From Bradyrhizobium sp. CB1717 (GTDB lineage Bacteria; Pseudomonadota; Alphaproteobacteria; Rhizobiales; Xanthobacteraceae), in contig NZ_CP121666.1 of assembly GCF_029714325.1 (NCBI RefSeq), positions 7,037,001 through 7,101,000 on the forward strand: a stretch of 64,000 bases of DNA. Reading direction: 5' to 3'. This document shows, piece by piece, positions 16,682 through 25,891 of the stretch. The notes beneath the pieces were generated by a model. It ran no database searches, had not been told where the DNA came from, and was given only the letters and a program-made list of their open reading frames with translations. The translations under genes were made by a program, and so were the position numbers. Position 1 is the first letter of the stretch; every line of letters starts with the position of its first letter.

Positions 16682-18217
16682 TCATTCCAGCCAGGTGGTC
16701 GAGACGTCGATCACGCCGTTGTAGATCTTCGGAAAGCCTTTCAGCTTCGCGCTCGATAGAGCGTAGTACGTGTTCTGGAAGGTCCAGAACCAGATCGCCT
16801 CCTTGTTGATCAGGCGGCTGATGGCGCAATAGTCTTCCGTGCGCTGGCCGAGATCGGCGGTGACGCGCGCGTGGTCCAGCAGCTTGTCGAGCTCGGGATT
16901 TGAGAAGCTGGAGAGCGCCAGCGGGCTGCCGCTGCGGAAATTCGCGTACATCTGCGGATCGGGATCGGCGAGGTCGACGATACGCCACGGCGTCAGTTGG
17001 AACTGGCGGGTGAAGGCGCGCGACGGAATCGTGGCCTGGTCGACCTGCTCGATCTCCATGTTGGCGCCGGCGCGCTTCCAGAACTGCTGCAGCACCTGGC
17101 CGATCATGCGGCCGCGCGGCGTTGCGCTCACCAGCATCTTGAACTCGACCGGCTTGCCGTAATCCTTGAGCAACGCCTTGGCCTTCTCGACGTCGAACGG
17201 CAGCGCGCCGTCGTCCTTGCACTTGACCCAGGAGCCCTCGCCGTAAGGATTGGTCGCGGGCCGGCTCAGGCCGTTGCTGATCGCCTGCGACATCTTCGGG
17301 CGGTCGATCGCCATCACCAGCGCCTGGCGCACGCGGACGTCGTCGAACGGCGCCAGCTTGGTGTTGAAGGCGTAGACCTGCGCGCCCGAGCCCTTGTAGG
17401 TGTGTACGGTCAGCTTGGAGTCCTTCTGCGCCTTCATGATGTTGTCGGCGTCGTTCTCGTCGTCCCAGATGATGTCGGCCTCACCCGATTGCAGCGAGGC
17501 GAAGCGCGACTGCGCGTCGGGCAGCGGCTTCAGGATGATGCGATCGAGATAGGGACGGCTCTTGTCCCAGTAGCTGGGATTCTTCTCCAGCACCATGCGG
17601 TCGCCGGCGGTCCATGATTTCAGGATGTAGGGGCCGGTGCCAACGGGATTGCGATTGTAGTCGTCGCCCTTGGTCTTCCAGGCGGTCGGCGAGTGAATGA
17701 CGTTGTTCTGGCTCTGGATGGTGATCACCGCCGGCAGATTCACGGAAGGATCGGTCAGCTTATAGACGACGGTGTATTCGTCCGGCGCCAGCACCTCCTT
17801 GACGTTGGTGATGTAGAAGGCGCAGCGGCACTTGTTGGCGGGGTCCTTCTGCCGGTCGAAATTCTCCTTGAAGGCTTGCGCGTTGAACGGCGTGCCGTCG
17901 TGGAATTTCACGCCCTCGCGCAGCTTGAAGGTCCAGATCATGTAGTCGTCGGAATGGGTCCATGACACCGCGAGCTTCGGCGCGACCTCGCCTTTTTCAT
18001 CAAGTGTTGTGAGCGTGTCGAAGATCGCGGCCGCGGCGGTGTTGGTCGAGGTGTCGTAGACGCCGACCTTGAGCGGATCGAACCCGGGAATGTCGAGCTC
18101 CTGGCCGACGGTGATGCTGCCGCCCGATTTTTGCGCCTGCGCAGGCGAGACAAGCGCAAATGCCGCAACAAGGAAAATCGGCACGTGCTTGCGCGCCGCG
18201 GCAGCAATCTTCGTCAT
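16682..18217 (-). CDS. ABC importer substrate-binding protein, family 5
   Basis: A 511-aa periplasmic binding protein of the SBP_bac_5 family. The Sec signal peptide ends after ALVSPAQA. The mature part contains the family regions GQELDIPGFDPL, TFKLREGVKFHDGTPF and NPVGTGPYILKSW. It captures the substrate, a peptide or another small solute, and delivers it to the two permeases encoded downstream. ATG 18217 has a strong GGAGG upstream. It is the first gene of the importer cluster after the CoA-transferase, 134 bases away. Confidence 0.9.
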   Translation of the reverse strand: MTKIAAAARKHVPIFLVAAFALVSPAQAQKSGGSITVGQELDIPGFDPLKVGVYDTSTNTAAAAIFDTLTTLDEKGEVAPKLAVSWTHSDDYMIWTFKLREGVKFHDGTPFNAQAFKENFDRQKDPANKCRCAFYITNVKEVLAPDEYTVVYKLTDPSVNLPAVITIQSQNNVIHSPTAWKTKGDDYNRNPVGTGPYILKSWTAGDRMVLEKNPSYWDKSRPYLDRIILKPLPDAQSRFASLQSGEADIIWDDENDADNIMKAQKDSKLTVHTYKGSGAQVYAFNTKLAPFDDVRVRQALVMAIDRPKMSQAISNGLSRPATNPYGEGSWVKCKDDGALPFDVEKAKALLKDYGKPVEFKMLVSATPRGRMIGQVLQQFWKRAGANMEIEQVDQATIPSRAFTRQFQLTPWRIVDLADPDPQMYANFRSGSPLALSSFSNPELDKLLDHARVTADLGQRTEDYCAISRLINKEAIWFWTFQNTYYALSSAKLKGFPKIYNGVIDVSTTWLE

Positions 18218-18351
18218 GGTTCCTCCCGGGATCCCTCGTCCGATGTTTCGGATCGTTGATGACTCGGAAAGCGAGCTTGGCGACAAATGCTCGCCACGGC
18301 AAGAGGAACACACGAGAGATCAAACGCCGCATGCGCACGGCGTCACGTTGC

Positions 18352-19548
18352 TCAGGATGTCGCGGCCGTTTTGCCTGACGGAATTGGCGCCTTGTCGGCA
18401 AGGCCGATCTCGTCGCGCAATGCGTCCGTGTGCGCGCCGAGCACGGACACCGTCTTGGCCGGCGTGGTGTCGGCCCCCGACATCCGGAACGGCAGGTTGA
18501 GCACCCTAAACGAGCCGCCCTCGTCCCGCACCTCGGAGAGCGCCCCGCGATGCGCAAGCTGCGGATCGGCCAGCGCCTCTGACACGGTGCGATAGGCCGA
18601 GGCCGGCACGCCGGCAGCGCCAAGCGCGAGCAGGCATGCATCGGTCGAGAGCTGCCGCGACCAGACCTCGACGCCGTCCATCAACGCTGCCCAGTTCTCG
18701 CGGCGCGGGGCGTAGGTGGCGAAGCGTGGATCGGAGACCCATTCGGGACGGCCGATCACCGCCATCAGGGCCTGGAATGTCTTCTCGCTGGCGACCGTGA
18801 TCATGACGTAGCCGCTGGCCGTCTCGGTCGGTCCGAACATCGGGCGCGGCGGCGGCGCCACCGCGAACTGCGTGCTCTGCAACTCGGTCAGGGTCAAGGT
18901 CAGCATCGATTCCAGCATGGAGACGTCGATGTGCTGGCCGAGCCCGGTCACGGTGCGCTGATAAAGCGCCGAGGCGATCGCACCAAAACCGTAGGTGCCG
19001 GTGACGACGTCGGCGTGATAGATGCCGCAATAGTCGGGCCTGTTACGGCCGGGCTGGTAGGCGAGATGCGCCATGTCGTACCCGGAGGCGGCATGGATCA
19101 CCGGCGCATAGGCCGGCAGCTCGGCCGAGGGGCCGGTCTGGCCATAGCCGGAGATCGAGCAGTAGATCAGCCTCTCGTTGACCCCACGCAGCCTGTCATA
19201 GTCGAGCCGCAGCCGGTGCATCACGCCGGGGCGGAAGTTCTCGACCAGGATGTCGGCGGTCGCGGCCAGCCGGTAGACCGCGTCCCTGCCGTCGTCGGAC
19301 TTGAGGTCGAGCACCAGGCTCTTCTTGCCGACATTGAGCTGGCCGAACGCGGTGCTGCACCCCTTGCGCAGCGGCGGCCGGGTCCGCATCGTCTCCCCGC
19401 CGTCGGTCTCGATCTTGATGACCTCGGCGCCCATGTCGGCTAGCATGCGCGCGCAGTGGGGACCGGCGATCGTGGTCGAAAAATCCAGGACCCGCAGGCC
19501 CGCGAAAGCCTTTGTCGTCGTCCCCTCATGCTTGTCTGGTAGCTGCAT
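18352..19548 (-). CDS. CaiB/BaiF-family CoA-transferase
   Basis: A 398-aa class III CoA-transferase. The N-terminal GLRVLDFSTTIAGPHCARMLADMGAEVIKIE region and VENFRPGVMHRL are characteristic of the interlocked CaiB fold. The catalytic Asp is expected in YHADVVTGTYG. These enzymes move CoA between an acyl-CoA donor and a free acid in the cytoplasm. Its position directly upstream of a complete ABC importer and in the same direction suggests that the imported solute may be activated to a CoA thioester. That link is inference from synteny. Confidence 0.85.
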   Translation of the reverse strand: MQLPDKHEGTTTKAFAGLRVLDFSTTIAGPHCARMLADMGAEVIKIETDGGETMRTRPPLRKGCSTAFGQLNVGKKSLVLDLKSDDGRDAVYRLAATADILVENFRPGVMHRLRLDYDRLRGVNERLIYCSISGYGQTGPSAELPAYAPVIHAASGYDMAHLAYQPGRNRPDYCGIYHADVVTGTYGFGAIASALYQRTVTGLGQHIDVSMLESMLTLTLTELQSTQFAVAPPPRPMFGPTETASGYVMITVASEKTFQALMAVIGRPEWVSDPRFATYAPRRENWAALMDGVEVWSRQLSTDACLLALGAAGVPASAYRTVSEALADPQLAHRGALSEVRDEGGSFRVLNLPFRMSGADTTPAKTVSVLGAHTDALRDEIGLADKAPIPSGKTAATS

Positions 19549-19577
19549 GCGTGCCGCGTCTCCCTGGGGCTCCCTTG

Positions 19578-19602
19578 GGAACCATGGATGTTCTCTCTTG
19601 TT
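19578..19602 (+). promoter_or_regulatory. Possible EcfG-type promoter upstream of glgA (one mismatch)
   Basis: GGAAC at 19578-19582, a 16-base spacer, then TGTT at 19599-19602. The EcfG consensus is GGAAC-N16/17-CGTT, so the -10 element differs at one base. It lies about 140 bases before the TTG start of glgA. Confidence 0.25.
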
Positions 19603-19742
19603 GGTGCGGCGACCCTAGAGGGCGGCGGCTAAGTAGGAAAGTCTTTACCGAGCAGGCGCGTCTTGCGCGGCTTGAGAATTTCCGGGACAACTGGACCCGT
19701 TCTTGCATAGCAGCAAACGGGATCGGATGAGGGCAGCAGTTC

Positions 19743-21158
19743 TTGAGGGTCTTGTTCGTTACGACAGAGATGGACGACCTCGTCCGCGTCGGCGGACTCG
19801 GAGCCGTTTCCGCCGCCCTGCCCCGAGCGCTACGCCCCTTCGCCGATATCCGGATCATGTTGCCCGGCTATCGCGACATCATCGAGCAACTCACGCATAT
19901 CCAGATTGTCGGCCGCTGCCCGCCGTTCGCGGAGCTGCCGGCCTGCTCGCTCGGCCGTGCCGCGACCAAGGACGGCCTGCCGGTCTATGTGCTGTTGTGC
20001 TCGCAGCTCTATGACCGGCCCGGCAATCCCTATGGCGATGAGTCCGGGCACGACTGGCCCGACAACGACATCCGCTTCGCGCGCTTCGCCTCGGCAGCCG
20101 CTGAGCTGGCCATGGGCAAGCTGGACAAGAATTGGGCAGCGGACCTGATCCATGCCAACGATTGGCAGGCTTCCCTGGTGCCGGCCTATCTCGCCTGGCG
20201 CGGCGCCAGGCTGCCGTCGATCCTGACCATCCACAACCTCGCCTATCAGGGCCTCTTCCCGAAGGAGGCGCTGCGACGGATCGGCGCACCGGAAAGCTCC
20301 TTCCACATCGACGGCGTCGAGTTCTACGACCAGGTCTCCTTCCTCAAGGCGGGCCTGGTCTACGCTTCGCACCTCACCACCGTCAGCGGCACCTATGCGC
20401 GGGAGATCACCACGGCCGAATTCGGCTGCGGCCTGGAAGGCCTGCTCCGCCTGCGCTCGGATGCGGCCGAGCTCACCGGCATCCTCAACGGCATCGACGA
20501 GAGCTGGGACCCGCGCTATTGCGCGCAGCTCGCCCAGCAGTTCGGCGCCGGCGACTGGGTCGGCAAGAAGGCCAATGCGGATTACGTGCGCAAGCAGTTC
20601 GGGCTTGCGGTGTCGCGCGGACCGATGTTCGGCATCGTCGCCCGCCTGGTGCACCAGAAGGGCATCGACCTCGTGCTGGCGGCGGCCGACGAGATCATCG
20701 ATGCCGGCGGGCAGATCGTGGTCACCGGCTCCGGCGAGCCCGCGCTCGAGCAGGCGCTGATCAACGCCCATCGCCGCCGTCCCGACGCCATCGGGGTCGC
20801 GATCGGCTTCAACGACGCCCAGGCGCGGCGCATCTTTGCCGGCAGCGACTTCACCTTGATGCCGTCACGGTTCGAGCCCTGCGGCCTCAGCCAGATGTAC
20901 GCCCAGCGCTTCGGCTCATTGCCGATCGGTCACCAGACCGGCGGCCTCGCCGAGACCATCAGCGACGGCGAGACCGGCTTCCTGTTCTCGAAGCCCTCGC
21001 ACGAATCCTTCCTCGGCGGCGTCCGCCGCGCCTTCTCGGCCTTCATGGCGCAGGACCAGCTCGACACCATGCGCCGCAGCGCCATGGGACGATCGTTCTC
21101 CTGGAGCATCTCGGCCGGCAGCTACAGCGCGCTGTATCGGAAGCTGGCGTCGGTGTGA
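19743..21158 (+). CDS. glgA: Glycogen synthase, GT5 family, divergent
   Basis: A 471-aa starch/glycogen synthase. It has the GT5 catalytic domain at the N-terminus, HANDWQASLVPAYL (the HxxDW segment), and a GT1-like C-terminal domain with VARLVHQKG and PSRFEPCGLSQMYAQRFG, where the Glu acts in catalysis. It transfers glucose from a nucleotide sugar to the non-reducing end of an alpha-1,4-glucan. The usual N-terminal KxGGL, whose Lys15 contacts ADP-glucose, reads RVGGL with Arg15. The start is an unusual TTG at 19743 preceded by GAGGG. No other glycogen gene is adjacent, so it may be a second, specialised synthase. Confidence 0.85.
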   Translation: MRVLFVTTEMDDLVRVGGLGAVSAALPRALRPFADIRIMLPGYRDIIEQLTHIQIVGRCPPFAELPACSLGRAATKDGLPVYVLLCSQLYDRPGNPYGDESGHDWPDNDIRFARFASAAAELAMGKLDKNWAADLIHANDWQASLVPAYLAWRGARLPSILTIHNLAYQGLFPKEALRRIGAPESSFHIDGVEFYDQVSFLKAGLVYASHLTTVSGTYAREITTAEFGCGLEGLLRLRSDAAELTGILNGIDESWDPRYCAQLAQQFGAGDWVGKKANADYVRKQFGLAVSRGPMFGIVARLVHQKGIDLVLAAADEIIDAGGQIVVTGSGEPALEQALINAHRRRPDAIGVAIGFNDAQARRIFAGSDFTLMPSRFEPCGLSQMYAQRFGSLPIGHQTGGLAETISDGETGFLFSKPSHESFLGGVRRAFSAFMAQDQLDTMRRSAMGRSFSWSISAGSYSALYRKLASV

Positions 21159-21180
21159 GGCCGAGGCGCTTCTCCGTTCT

Positions 21181-21262
21181 CCGTCATTGCGAGCGAAGCG
21201 AAGCAATCCAGAATCTTTCGGCGGGCAGGATTCTGGATTGCTTCGCTGCGCTCGCAATGACG
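21181..21262. repeat. Palindromic intergenic repeat family A
   Basis: CCGTCATTGCGAGCGAAG at the left and CTTCGCTGCGCTCGCAATGACG at the right, with inner arms AAGCAATCCAGAAT and ATTCTGGATTGCTT. It lies 22 bases after the glgA stop and may act as its transcript end. Confidence 0.85.
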
Positions 21263-21290
21263 ATGAGGAGAGCAGCGCGCACCCATCCAT

Positions 21291-21428
21291 CCCCGTCACC
21301 CTGAGGTGCTCGCCCCTTCGGCGAGCCTCGAAGGGCGACGGCCCAGCTGCAGCAGCGGGGCCGTGCATCCTTCGAGGCTCCCGGCGCGATGCTTTCGCAT
21401 CGCGCCACTCGCACCTCAGGATGACGGG
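21291..21428. repeat. Palindromic intergenic repeat family C
   Basis: The outer arms CCCCGTCACCCTGAGGTGC and GCACCTCAGGATGACGGGG enclose several inner hairpins, for example CTCGCC-CCTT-GGCGAG and GGCGCGATGC-TTTC-GCATCGCGCC. The right arm contains the stop codon of the oxygenase gene at 21416. The element sits directly after repeat A, between convergent genes. Confidence 0.8.
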
Positions 21429-22396
21429 GCTGACGATGGACCACCCGACCTCCCGCCGCGCACGTCCATCTGCGGCCGGCCGATCCAGGCGCGGTTGAGA
21501 CAGCGGGTCATCCAGTCCGGCTGGAGCTCGCCCCGCAGCCGCGCCTGTGCTTCCTGATACGGGCCGACGTAGCGCAGCCTGTGCGGCAGTTTCGGATAGA
21601 CGCGCCTGATCCATCGCAGCGCATTGTCGGCAGATCTGGCGTCGCGCTCGTCGAGCTCAAACCCAAAACCGGCGCGCAAGCGCTCCGGCAACATCCCCGC
21701 CGTGACCGCGCGATACCAGCGCGGCGGACGCAACCACGGACGCGCACCCGTGAAGATCTGCGTTGCGATCTCGCGTGCCGCGGTGCTGACCGTCAGCGTG
21801 TCCGATTGCGCCATCGCCGCGGTATAAGCGGCGAAGCCGGACCAATCCGCCGGCAGGTCATCCGCCGTCAGCCCGAACAGAGCACCGAACGTCCGGCTCT
21901 CGGCCCAGTAACGCTCGCGCTCCTCCGCCGAGAGCGGTGGCAGAACGAGATCATGCGCCATCAGCGCTGTCTCGACCAGTGTGGCATGAACCCAGCGCAG
22001 CGATGGAATGTCGTTGGCGCAATAGCGCGAGCCCGCCGCAAAGGGACCGACCGTCTCCGGCATCTCGCCGACGATCATGCCGTGGCGCCGGTGCAATTGC
22101 CGGGACGACAGCATGGCACGGTCGAGCGAGCCGAACACCATGGCGAAGACGATGTCGAAGGTGCGATGGAAGCGACCGATCGGATCGGCAAAGGTTGTGG
22201 AATGCTCAGCGATCGCGGCGGCGACCCAGGGATGGGCGAGTTGCAGCAGCAGCGCGCGGCCGGCGCCGAGGAAGTTCAGGGCTTCCCGGTCGATCTGCCA
22301 GGTCACCGTGTCAGGACCAAACACGCCGGCAACCGGGCCCGCCGCGTCAGCGCGGACCTGATCGAGTGCCGCTTCCAGATCTTTCTCAACGACCAC
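21416..22396 (-). CDS. Oxygenase MpaB-family protein (DUF2236)
   Basis: A 326-aa protein with the DUF2236 pattern: FGPDTVTWQIDRE, LLLQLAHPWVAAAIAEHS, the FHRTFD segment, and WVHATLVETAL. This family includes fungal MpaB, a haem-type oxygenase that cleaves a terpenoid chain, and the latex-clearing proteins, so a haem-dependent oxidative role is likely. No signal peptide is evident. The last four residues (APSS) and the stop codon are encoded within repeat family C, so the original 3' end was probably altered by the repeat. It is alone on this strand apart from the patatin gene 93 bases upstream. Confidence 0.75.
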   Translation of the reverse strand: MVVEKDLEAALDQVRADAAGPVAGVFGPDTVTWQIDREALNFLGAGRALLLQLAHPWVAAAIAEHSTTFADPIGRFHRTFDIVFAMVFGSLDRAMLSSRQLHRRHGMIVGEMPETVGPFAAGSRYCANDIPSLRWVHATLVETALMAHDLVLPPLSAEERERYWAESRTFGALFGLTADDLPADWSGFAAYTAAMAQSDTLTVSTAAREIATQIFTGARPWLRPPRWYRAVTAGMLPERLRAGFGFELDERDARSADNALRWIRRVYPKLPHRLRYVGPYQEAQARLRGELQPDWMTRCLNRAWIGRPQMDVRGGRSGGPSSAPSS

Positions 22397-22489
22397 TTTG
22401 CGAGTCTCGCGACGAAGACGCCGCGATCATAGCCCAGACCGCACGCTCTTGACATCGTCACGGCCCGAAACAAATGACGGACAGGGCCC

Positions 22490-23638
22490 TCACTCCGCCG
22501 CAATCGGCATCTCGTCCGTGTGCTCGTGCAGCACCACGCCGGCGAGCGGATCGAACTCGCCGATCCAGGGCCTGCGCGCCAGCACCGATCGCGTGTGAGC
22601 GTAGCCGGCATGCCAGCGCCGCGTGATCCCCGACGGACTGAAGTCGATATCCTTGGTGTGGGTCTCGTGCTCGAGCTGCGGCGCCAGCAGCCGCACCACA
22701 TGCATGCGGGTTGGACAACCGTAGCTCGTCAGCTCCATCACCGCGGGATCGCTGCGCTCGCTCTCGGGCAGCCGCGCCGCGAGCTGGTTGATGACATGGC
22801 GCAGGCGATGAGCCTGCTGCTGCCGCACGATCTGGCTCGCGATGCGGCTGGAATATTGCACGTCCTTGTGCCGGTTCAGCACCTCCGCCATCGTGGTCGG
22901 CTCCGGCCCGACGGGATTCCACAGATGCACCGAGAAGATCAGCGAATCCCGGCGTGGATTGTCGTCGAACACCGCCTCCGTCGGCGTGTTCGAGAGGATA
23001 CCGCCGTCCCAATAGAGCTCGCCGTCGATGCGCACGGCCGGGAAAGCCGGCGGCAGCGCGCCCGACGCCATCACATGCTTCACCGTCAGCTCGCCGTCAC
23101 GGCTGTCGAAATAGCGCATCTCGCTGGTGCCGACATGGGCCGCACCGACCGTCAGGCGCGGCGCGCAGCGATTGGCCAGATCGAAATCGACCAGCTCGCT
23201 CAGCGTCTTCTCCAGCGGAGTCGTCGAATAGAAGCCGGCGTGATCGGCGCCCAGCGGATAGGAATCGCCGGCATGCGCCAGCGGATTGGGCCGGAAGAAA
23301 CCGGGAATGCCATGGGTCACGGTCGACCAATAGGCCAGCTTCTCGTTGAAGCCGGGAAACGCGGCGCGCCAGTCCCAGACCGGCTGCTGCTCCATCCGCT
23401 TCCAGAACTCCCGCAGGCGCGCGAGCCGGTGCTCGGGCGAGTTACCCGCAATGAGGCTCGCATTGATCGCGCCGATCGAGGTACCGATGATCCAGTCCGG
23501 CTCGATGCCGGCTTCGTGCAAGGCCTGATAGACCCCGGCCTGGTACGAGCCGAGCGCGCCGCCGCCCTGGAGCACGAGAACGACCTGCCCCGGCAGGTCC
23601 ATGCTCTTGCGCTGTACCTTGTCCTGCATGCCGTTCAT
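22490..23638 (-). CDS. Patatin-like phospholipase
   Basis: A 382-aa acyl hydrolase with the patatin catalytic dyad. The glycine-rich oxyanion motif is LVLQGGGALGSYQAG, the nucleophile is Ser54 in GTSIG, and the general acid-base is Asp211 in DGGILSNTP. A C-terminal DUF3734-like extension follows. Such enzymes hydrolyse ester bonds in phospholipids or polyhydroxyalkanoate. In Bradyrhizobium similar proteins are often found near PHB genes, but none are here. AGGAGC precedes ATG 23638. No signal peptide is present. Confidence 0.9.
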   Translation of the reverse strand: MNGMQDKVQRKSMDLPGQVVLVLQGGGALGSYQAGVYQALHEAGIEPDWIIGTSIGAINASLIAGNSPEHRLARLREFWKRMEQQPVWDWRAAFPGFNEKLAYWSTVTHGIPGFFRPNPLAHAGDSYPLGADHAGFYSTTPLEKTLSELVDFDLANRCAPRLTVGAAHVGTSEMRYFDSRDGELTVKHVMASGALPPAFPAVRIDGELYWDGGILSNTPTEAVFDDNPRRDSLIFSVHLWNPVGPEPTTMAEVLNRHKDVQYSSRIASQIVRQQQAHRLRHVINQLAARLPESERSDPAVMELTSYGCPTRMHVVRLLAPQLEHETHTKDIDFSPSGITRRWHAGYAHTRSVLARRPWIGEFDPLAGVVLHEHTDEMPIAAE

Positions 23639-23836
23639 GTCTCGCTCCTGTCGAGCCTATGGTTATCATTCGTCGGGCGTAGGGCCATTGTTACGTCCTG
23701 CCGTTCTCGGCGATTGTCGGGCCTTTTGGAAATGCCGGCTGGCTTCCATAACCATACGCAGGCGCTATCGAGCCCGGGATGTCATTCCCTGTCCGGATCG
23801 GCTAGATTCCGGCCGATCCAGCTGGGGAGCCGATCC

Positions 23837-24724
23837 ATGGAAATGCACCAGGTCCGCTATTTCCTCGCGGTGGCGCAGCTGTTGAATTTTACGCGCGCCG
23901 CCGAGGAATGCAACGTGACGCAACCCTCGCTGACGCGCGCGATCAAGCAGCTCGAGGCCGAGCTCGGGGGCGACCTGTTCCGCCGCGAACGGCCGGCCGC
24001 GCAACTGACCGAGCTCGGCCAGCGCATGCATCCGCTCTTGAAGCAGTGCTATGACGCCGCCACCGGCGCGCGCTCGCTCGCCTCATCGTTCAGAAGCGGC
24101 GAGATCGGCGCGCTGCGCATCGCGCTGACGCATTCGATCGACCTGGCGCTACTTATTCCGCATCTCAACGAAATCAGGCGGCAGTTCAACCGGCTGGAAT
24201 TCCGCTTCCTGCGCGGGACCAGCCGCGAAGTCGGCGAATTCCTGAAGAAGGGCGAAGCCGAGCTCGGCATCGCCGCCGAGATCGACGAAGCCTGGGACCG
24301 GCTCGACGTCTGGCCGCTGTTCACGGAAGACTTCGACCTCGTCGTCAGCAGGAAGCACCGTCTTGCCGGACACGACACGATCGAGCCGGATGATTTGCGC
24401 GCGGAGCAATTGCTCGGCCGGAATTACTGCGAGCATTCCAGGCGTATCTCTGCGAGCCTGCGCGAGCACGGCATCGACGTCGATCACGGCCACGAGATTT
24501 CGAGCGAGCGCGATTTGATCGAGCTGGTCGAGGCCGATATCGGCATCGCCATGATGCCCCACACCTCGCCGGTGCCGGAGAGCGTCAAACGCGCGGCAGT
24601 CGCCGGGCTCGACGCACGCCGCACCGTCAGCCTCTACGGCGTCGCCGGCCGGCAGCGAACGGCCGTCGCCAATGCGGTGATGCGGATGCTACGCGGCGCG
24701 GACTGGCGGGAGATCGCGGGGTAG
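23837..24724 (+). CDS. LysR-family transcriptional regulator
   Basis: A 295-aa LysR regulator of standard length. The winged helix-turn-helix is in RYFLAVAQLLNFTRAAEECNVTQPSLTRAIKQLE, read here in pieces, with FRRERP after it. The effector-binding domain has the typical IGALRIALTHSID start near residue 93. GGGAG stands before ATG 23837. It is divergent from the patatin gene with 198 bases between, and LysR regulators often control the divergent neighbour. The sequence resembles regulators of stress or aromatic metabolism, but no effector is assigned. Confidence 0.88.
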   Translation: MEMHQVRYFLAVAQLLNFTRAAEECNVTQPSLTRAIKQLEAELGGDLFRRERPAAQLTELGQRMHPLLKQCYDAATGARSLASSFRSGEIGALRIALTHSIDLALLIPHLNEIRRQFNRLEFRFLRGTSREVGEFLKKGEAELGIAAEIDEAWDRLDVWPLFTEDFDLVVSRKHRLAGHDTIEPDDLRAEQLLGRNYCEHSRRISASLREHGIDVDHGHEISSERDLIELVEADIGIAMMPHTSPVPESVKRAAVAGLDARRTVSLYGVAGRQRTAVANAVMRMLRGADWREIAG

Positions 24725-24758
24725 TAGAGCAGATGATCGCCGCGCCTCTTCCTTCTCC

Positions 24759-24765
24759 CCTTGTG
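24759..24765. repeat. Left target-site duplication of the IS element
   Basis: CCTTGTG here is repeated at 25892-25898 on the other side of the element. If the ends are counted one base further in, the duplication reads CCCTTGTGG (9 bases). Confidence 0.6.
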
Positions 24766-25891
24766 GGCCTGTTGCGCTACTGCCTTTTGAGGCAGGAGAC
24801 GTAGGGAGAGAGGGCTGTGTTGACGCCGATTGTCAGGCCGAGATCTGTACTTGGTGCCCTTGGCGGGCGTCTCAGGCGGCGATCGCGGCCCAGCGCCTCA
24901 TGTTGAACGCGATGGAGGCAAGCAGGACCTGCCCGCTTGCCTTCATGAGACCGACATAGCGGATGCAGGTCAGCCGCATGCGGCGTTTGAGAGTGGCGAA
25001 GGTGGTCTCGACCTGGGCTCGTCGGCGCGCGATGAGGAGGTTGTAGCGTTTGAGCCGAGGCGGTAGCTCCGGGTGATGTCGGTTGGGACGACGGGCGATG
25101 CGGGGCTTCTTGCCTTCCGCTTTCAGCCGAGCCCGTCGGGCATGGGTGTCGTAGGCTGCATCGGCCCACACCACGGCTTCATCGCCACGGATCAGTTCGT
25201 CGGCCGGCGTTGTGTCGTTGACATTGGCGGGCGTGGTCAGGACTGCGCGGATCAGGCCGGATCCCTCGTCGACACCCATGTGAGCCTTGTAGCCGAAGGT
25301 CGAACCACCCTTGCCCTGCCGCTTGGTAAACCGGGCATCTGGGTCGTTTGAGGGACGATCCTGCTTCGGAGGGGCTGACACCGCCTGGATCAAGGTCGCA
25401 TCCAGCATCGTGCCGCGCTTGAGGATGACCCCGGCATTCTCGAGCTGGCGATCCAGCTCGCCAAACAGCTTCTCCAACAGCCCTTGTTCGACGAGCTGGT
25501 TCCGGAAGCGGTTCAGAACCGTGTGGTCGGGCGTCGCATGCTTCGAGGCTCAAACCGACGAAGCGCTTGAACGACAACCGGTCGCCCAACGCTTCCTCGA
25601 GTTCGCATTCCGAAAGACCATAGAGCGACTGCAACAGCACGGCACGAAACAGCACCAGCACCGGATAGCCTGGACGACCGGGGCTCCCTTCATCCCGCAG
25701 ATGGCCGATCAGCTTCTCGAACCGGTACCACTTGACCAGGCCAGCCAGCCGATCCAGCGCTGCATTGGCGCCGGCCCCCTTCGGCATCAGTGCTTCCACA
25801 AAGCTCGGCTGTCCCGTCCGCTTAACCGCCATCGTCATCCCCTCAAGGCTTTGCCCTAGGGAATCACAACTGGCGAATTACGCAACAGGCC
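24766..25891 (-). mobile_element. IS5-family insertion sequence
   Basis: A 1126-bp element with terminal inverted repeats GGCCTGTTGCG at 24766 and CGCAACAGGCC ending at 25891. It contains one transposase gene, which is frameshifted. The flanks carry a direct repeat CCTTGTG (or 9 bases, depending on where the end is drawn). Joining the flanks restores CTTCTCCCCTTGTGGGAGAAGGTGG-type sequence found intact at 37427-37451, so the target was a palindromic repeat of family D. Confidence 0.85.
24872..25838 (-). pseudogene. IS5-family DDE transposase, frameshifted
   Basis: The N-terminal part runs from 25838 to about 25545 and includes the IS5 DUF772-like region FRAVLLQSLYGLSECELEEALGD (shown in shorter form: LYGLSECELEEALGD). 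The C-terminal part, in another frame, carries the DDE core: Asp in MLDATLIQ, Asp in VWADAAYD, and Glu in VETTFATLKRRM. At about 25538-25542 the minus strand reads GAAGCATGCGACG where continuity needs GAAGATGCGACG. One extra base thus separates the frames. No slippery heptamer is seen, so this looks like a disabling insertion rather than programmed frameshifting. A sequencing error cannot be excluded. Confidence 0.85.

Noticed and set aside
19703..19716. TTGCATAGCAGCAA, a formal match to the FixK2 consensus before glgA
   Set aside because: The degenerate consensus occurs about four times by chance in 64 kb. The site is only 26 bases from the start codon, a poor position, and the inner bases are not palindromic.
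25179..25838. Programmed frameshift in the IS transposase
   Set aside because: No slippery heptamer or downstream stimulator is visible at the junction, and the extra base sits inside a conserved segment. A disabling insertion is simpler.
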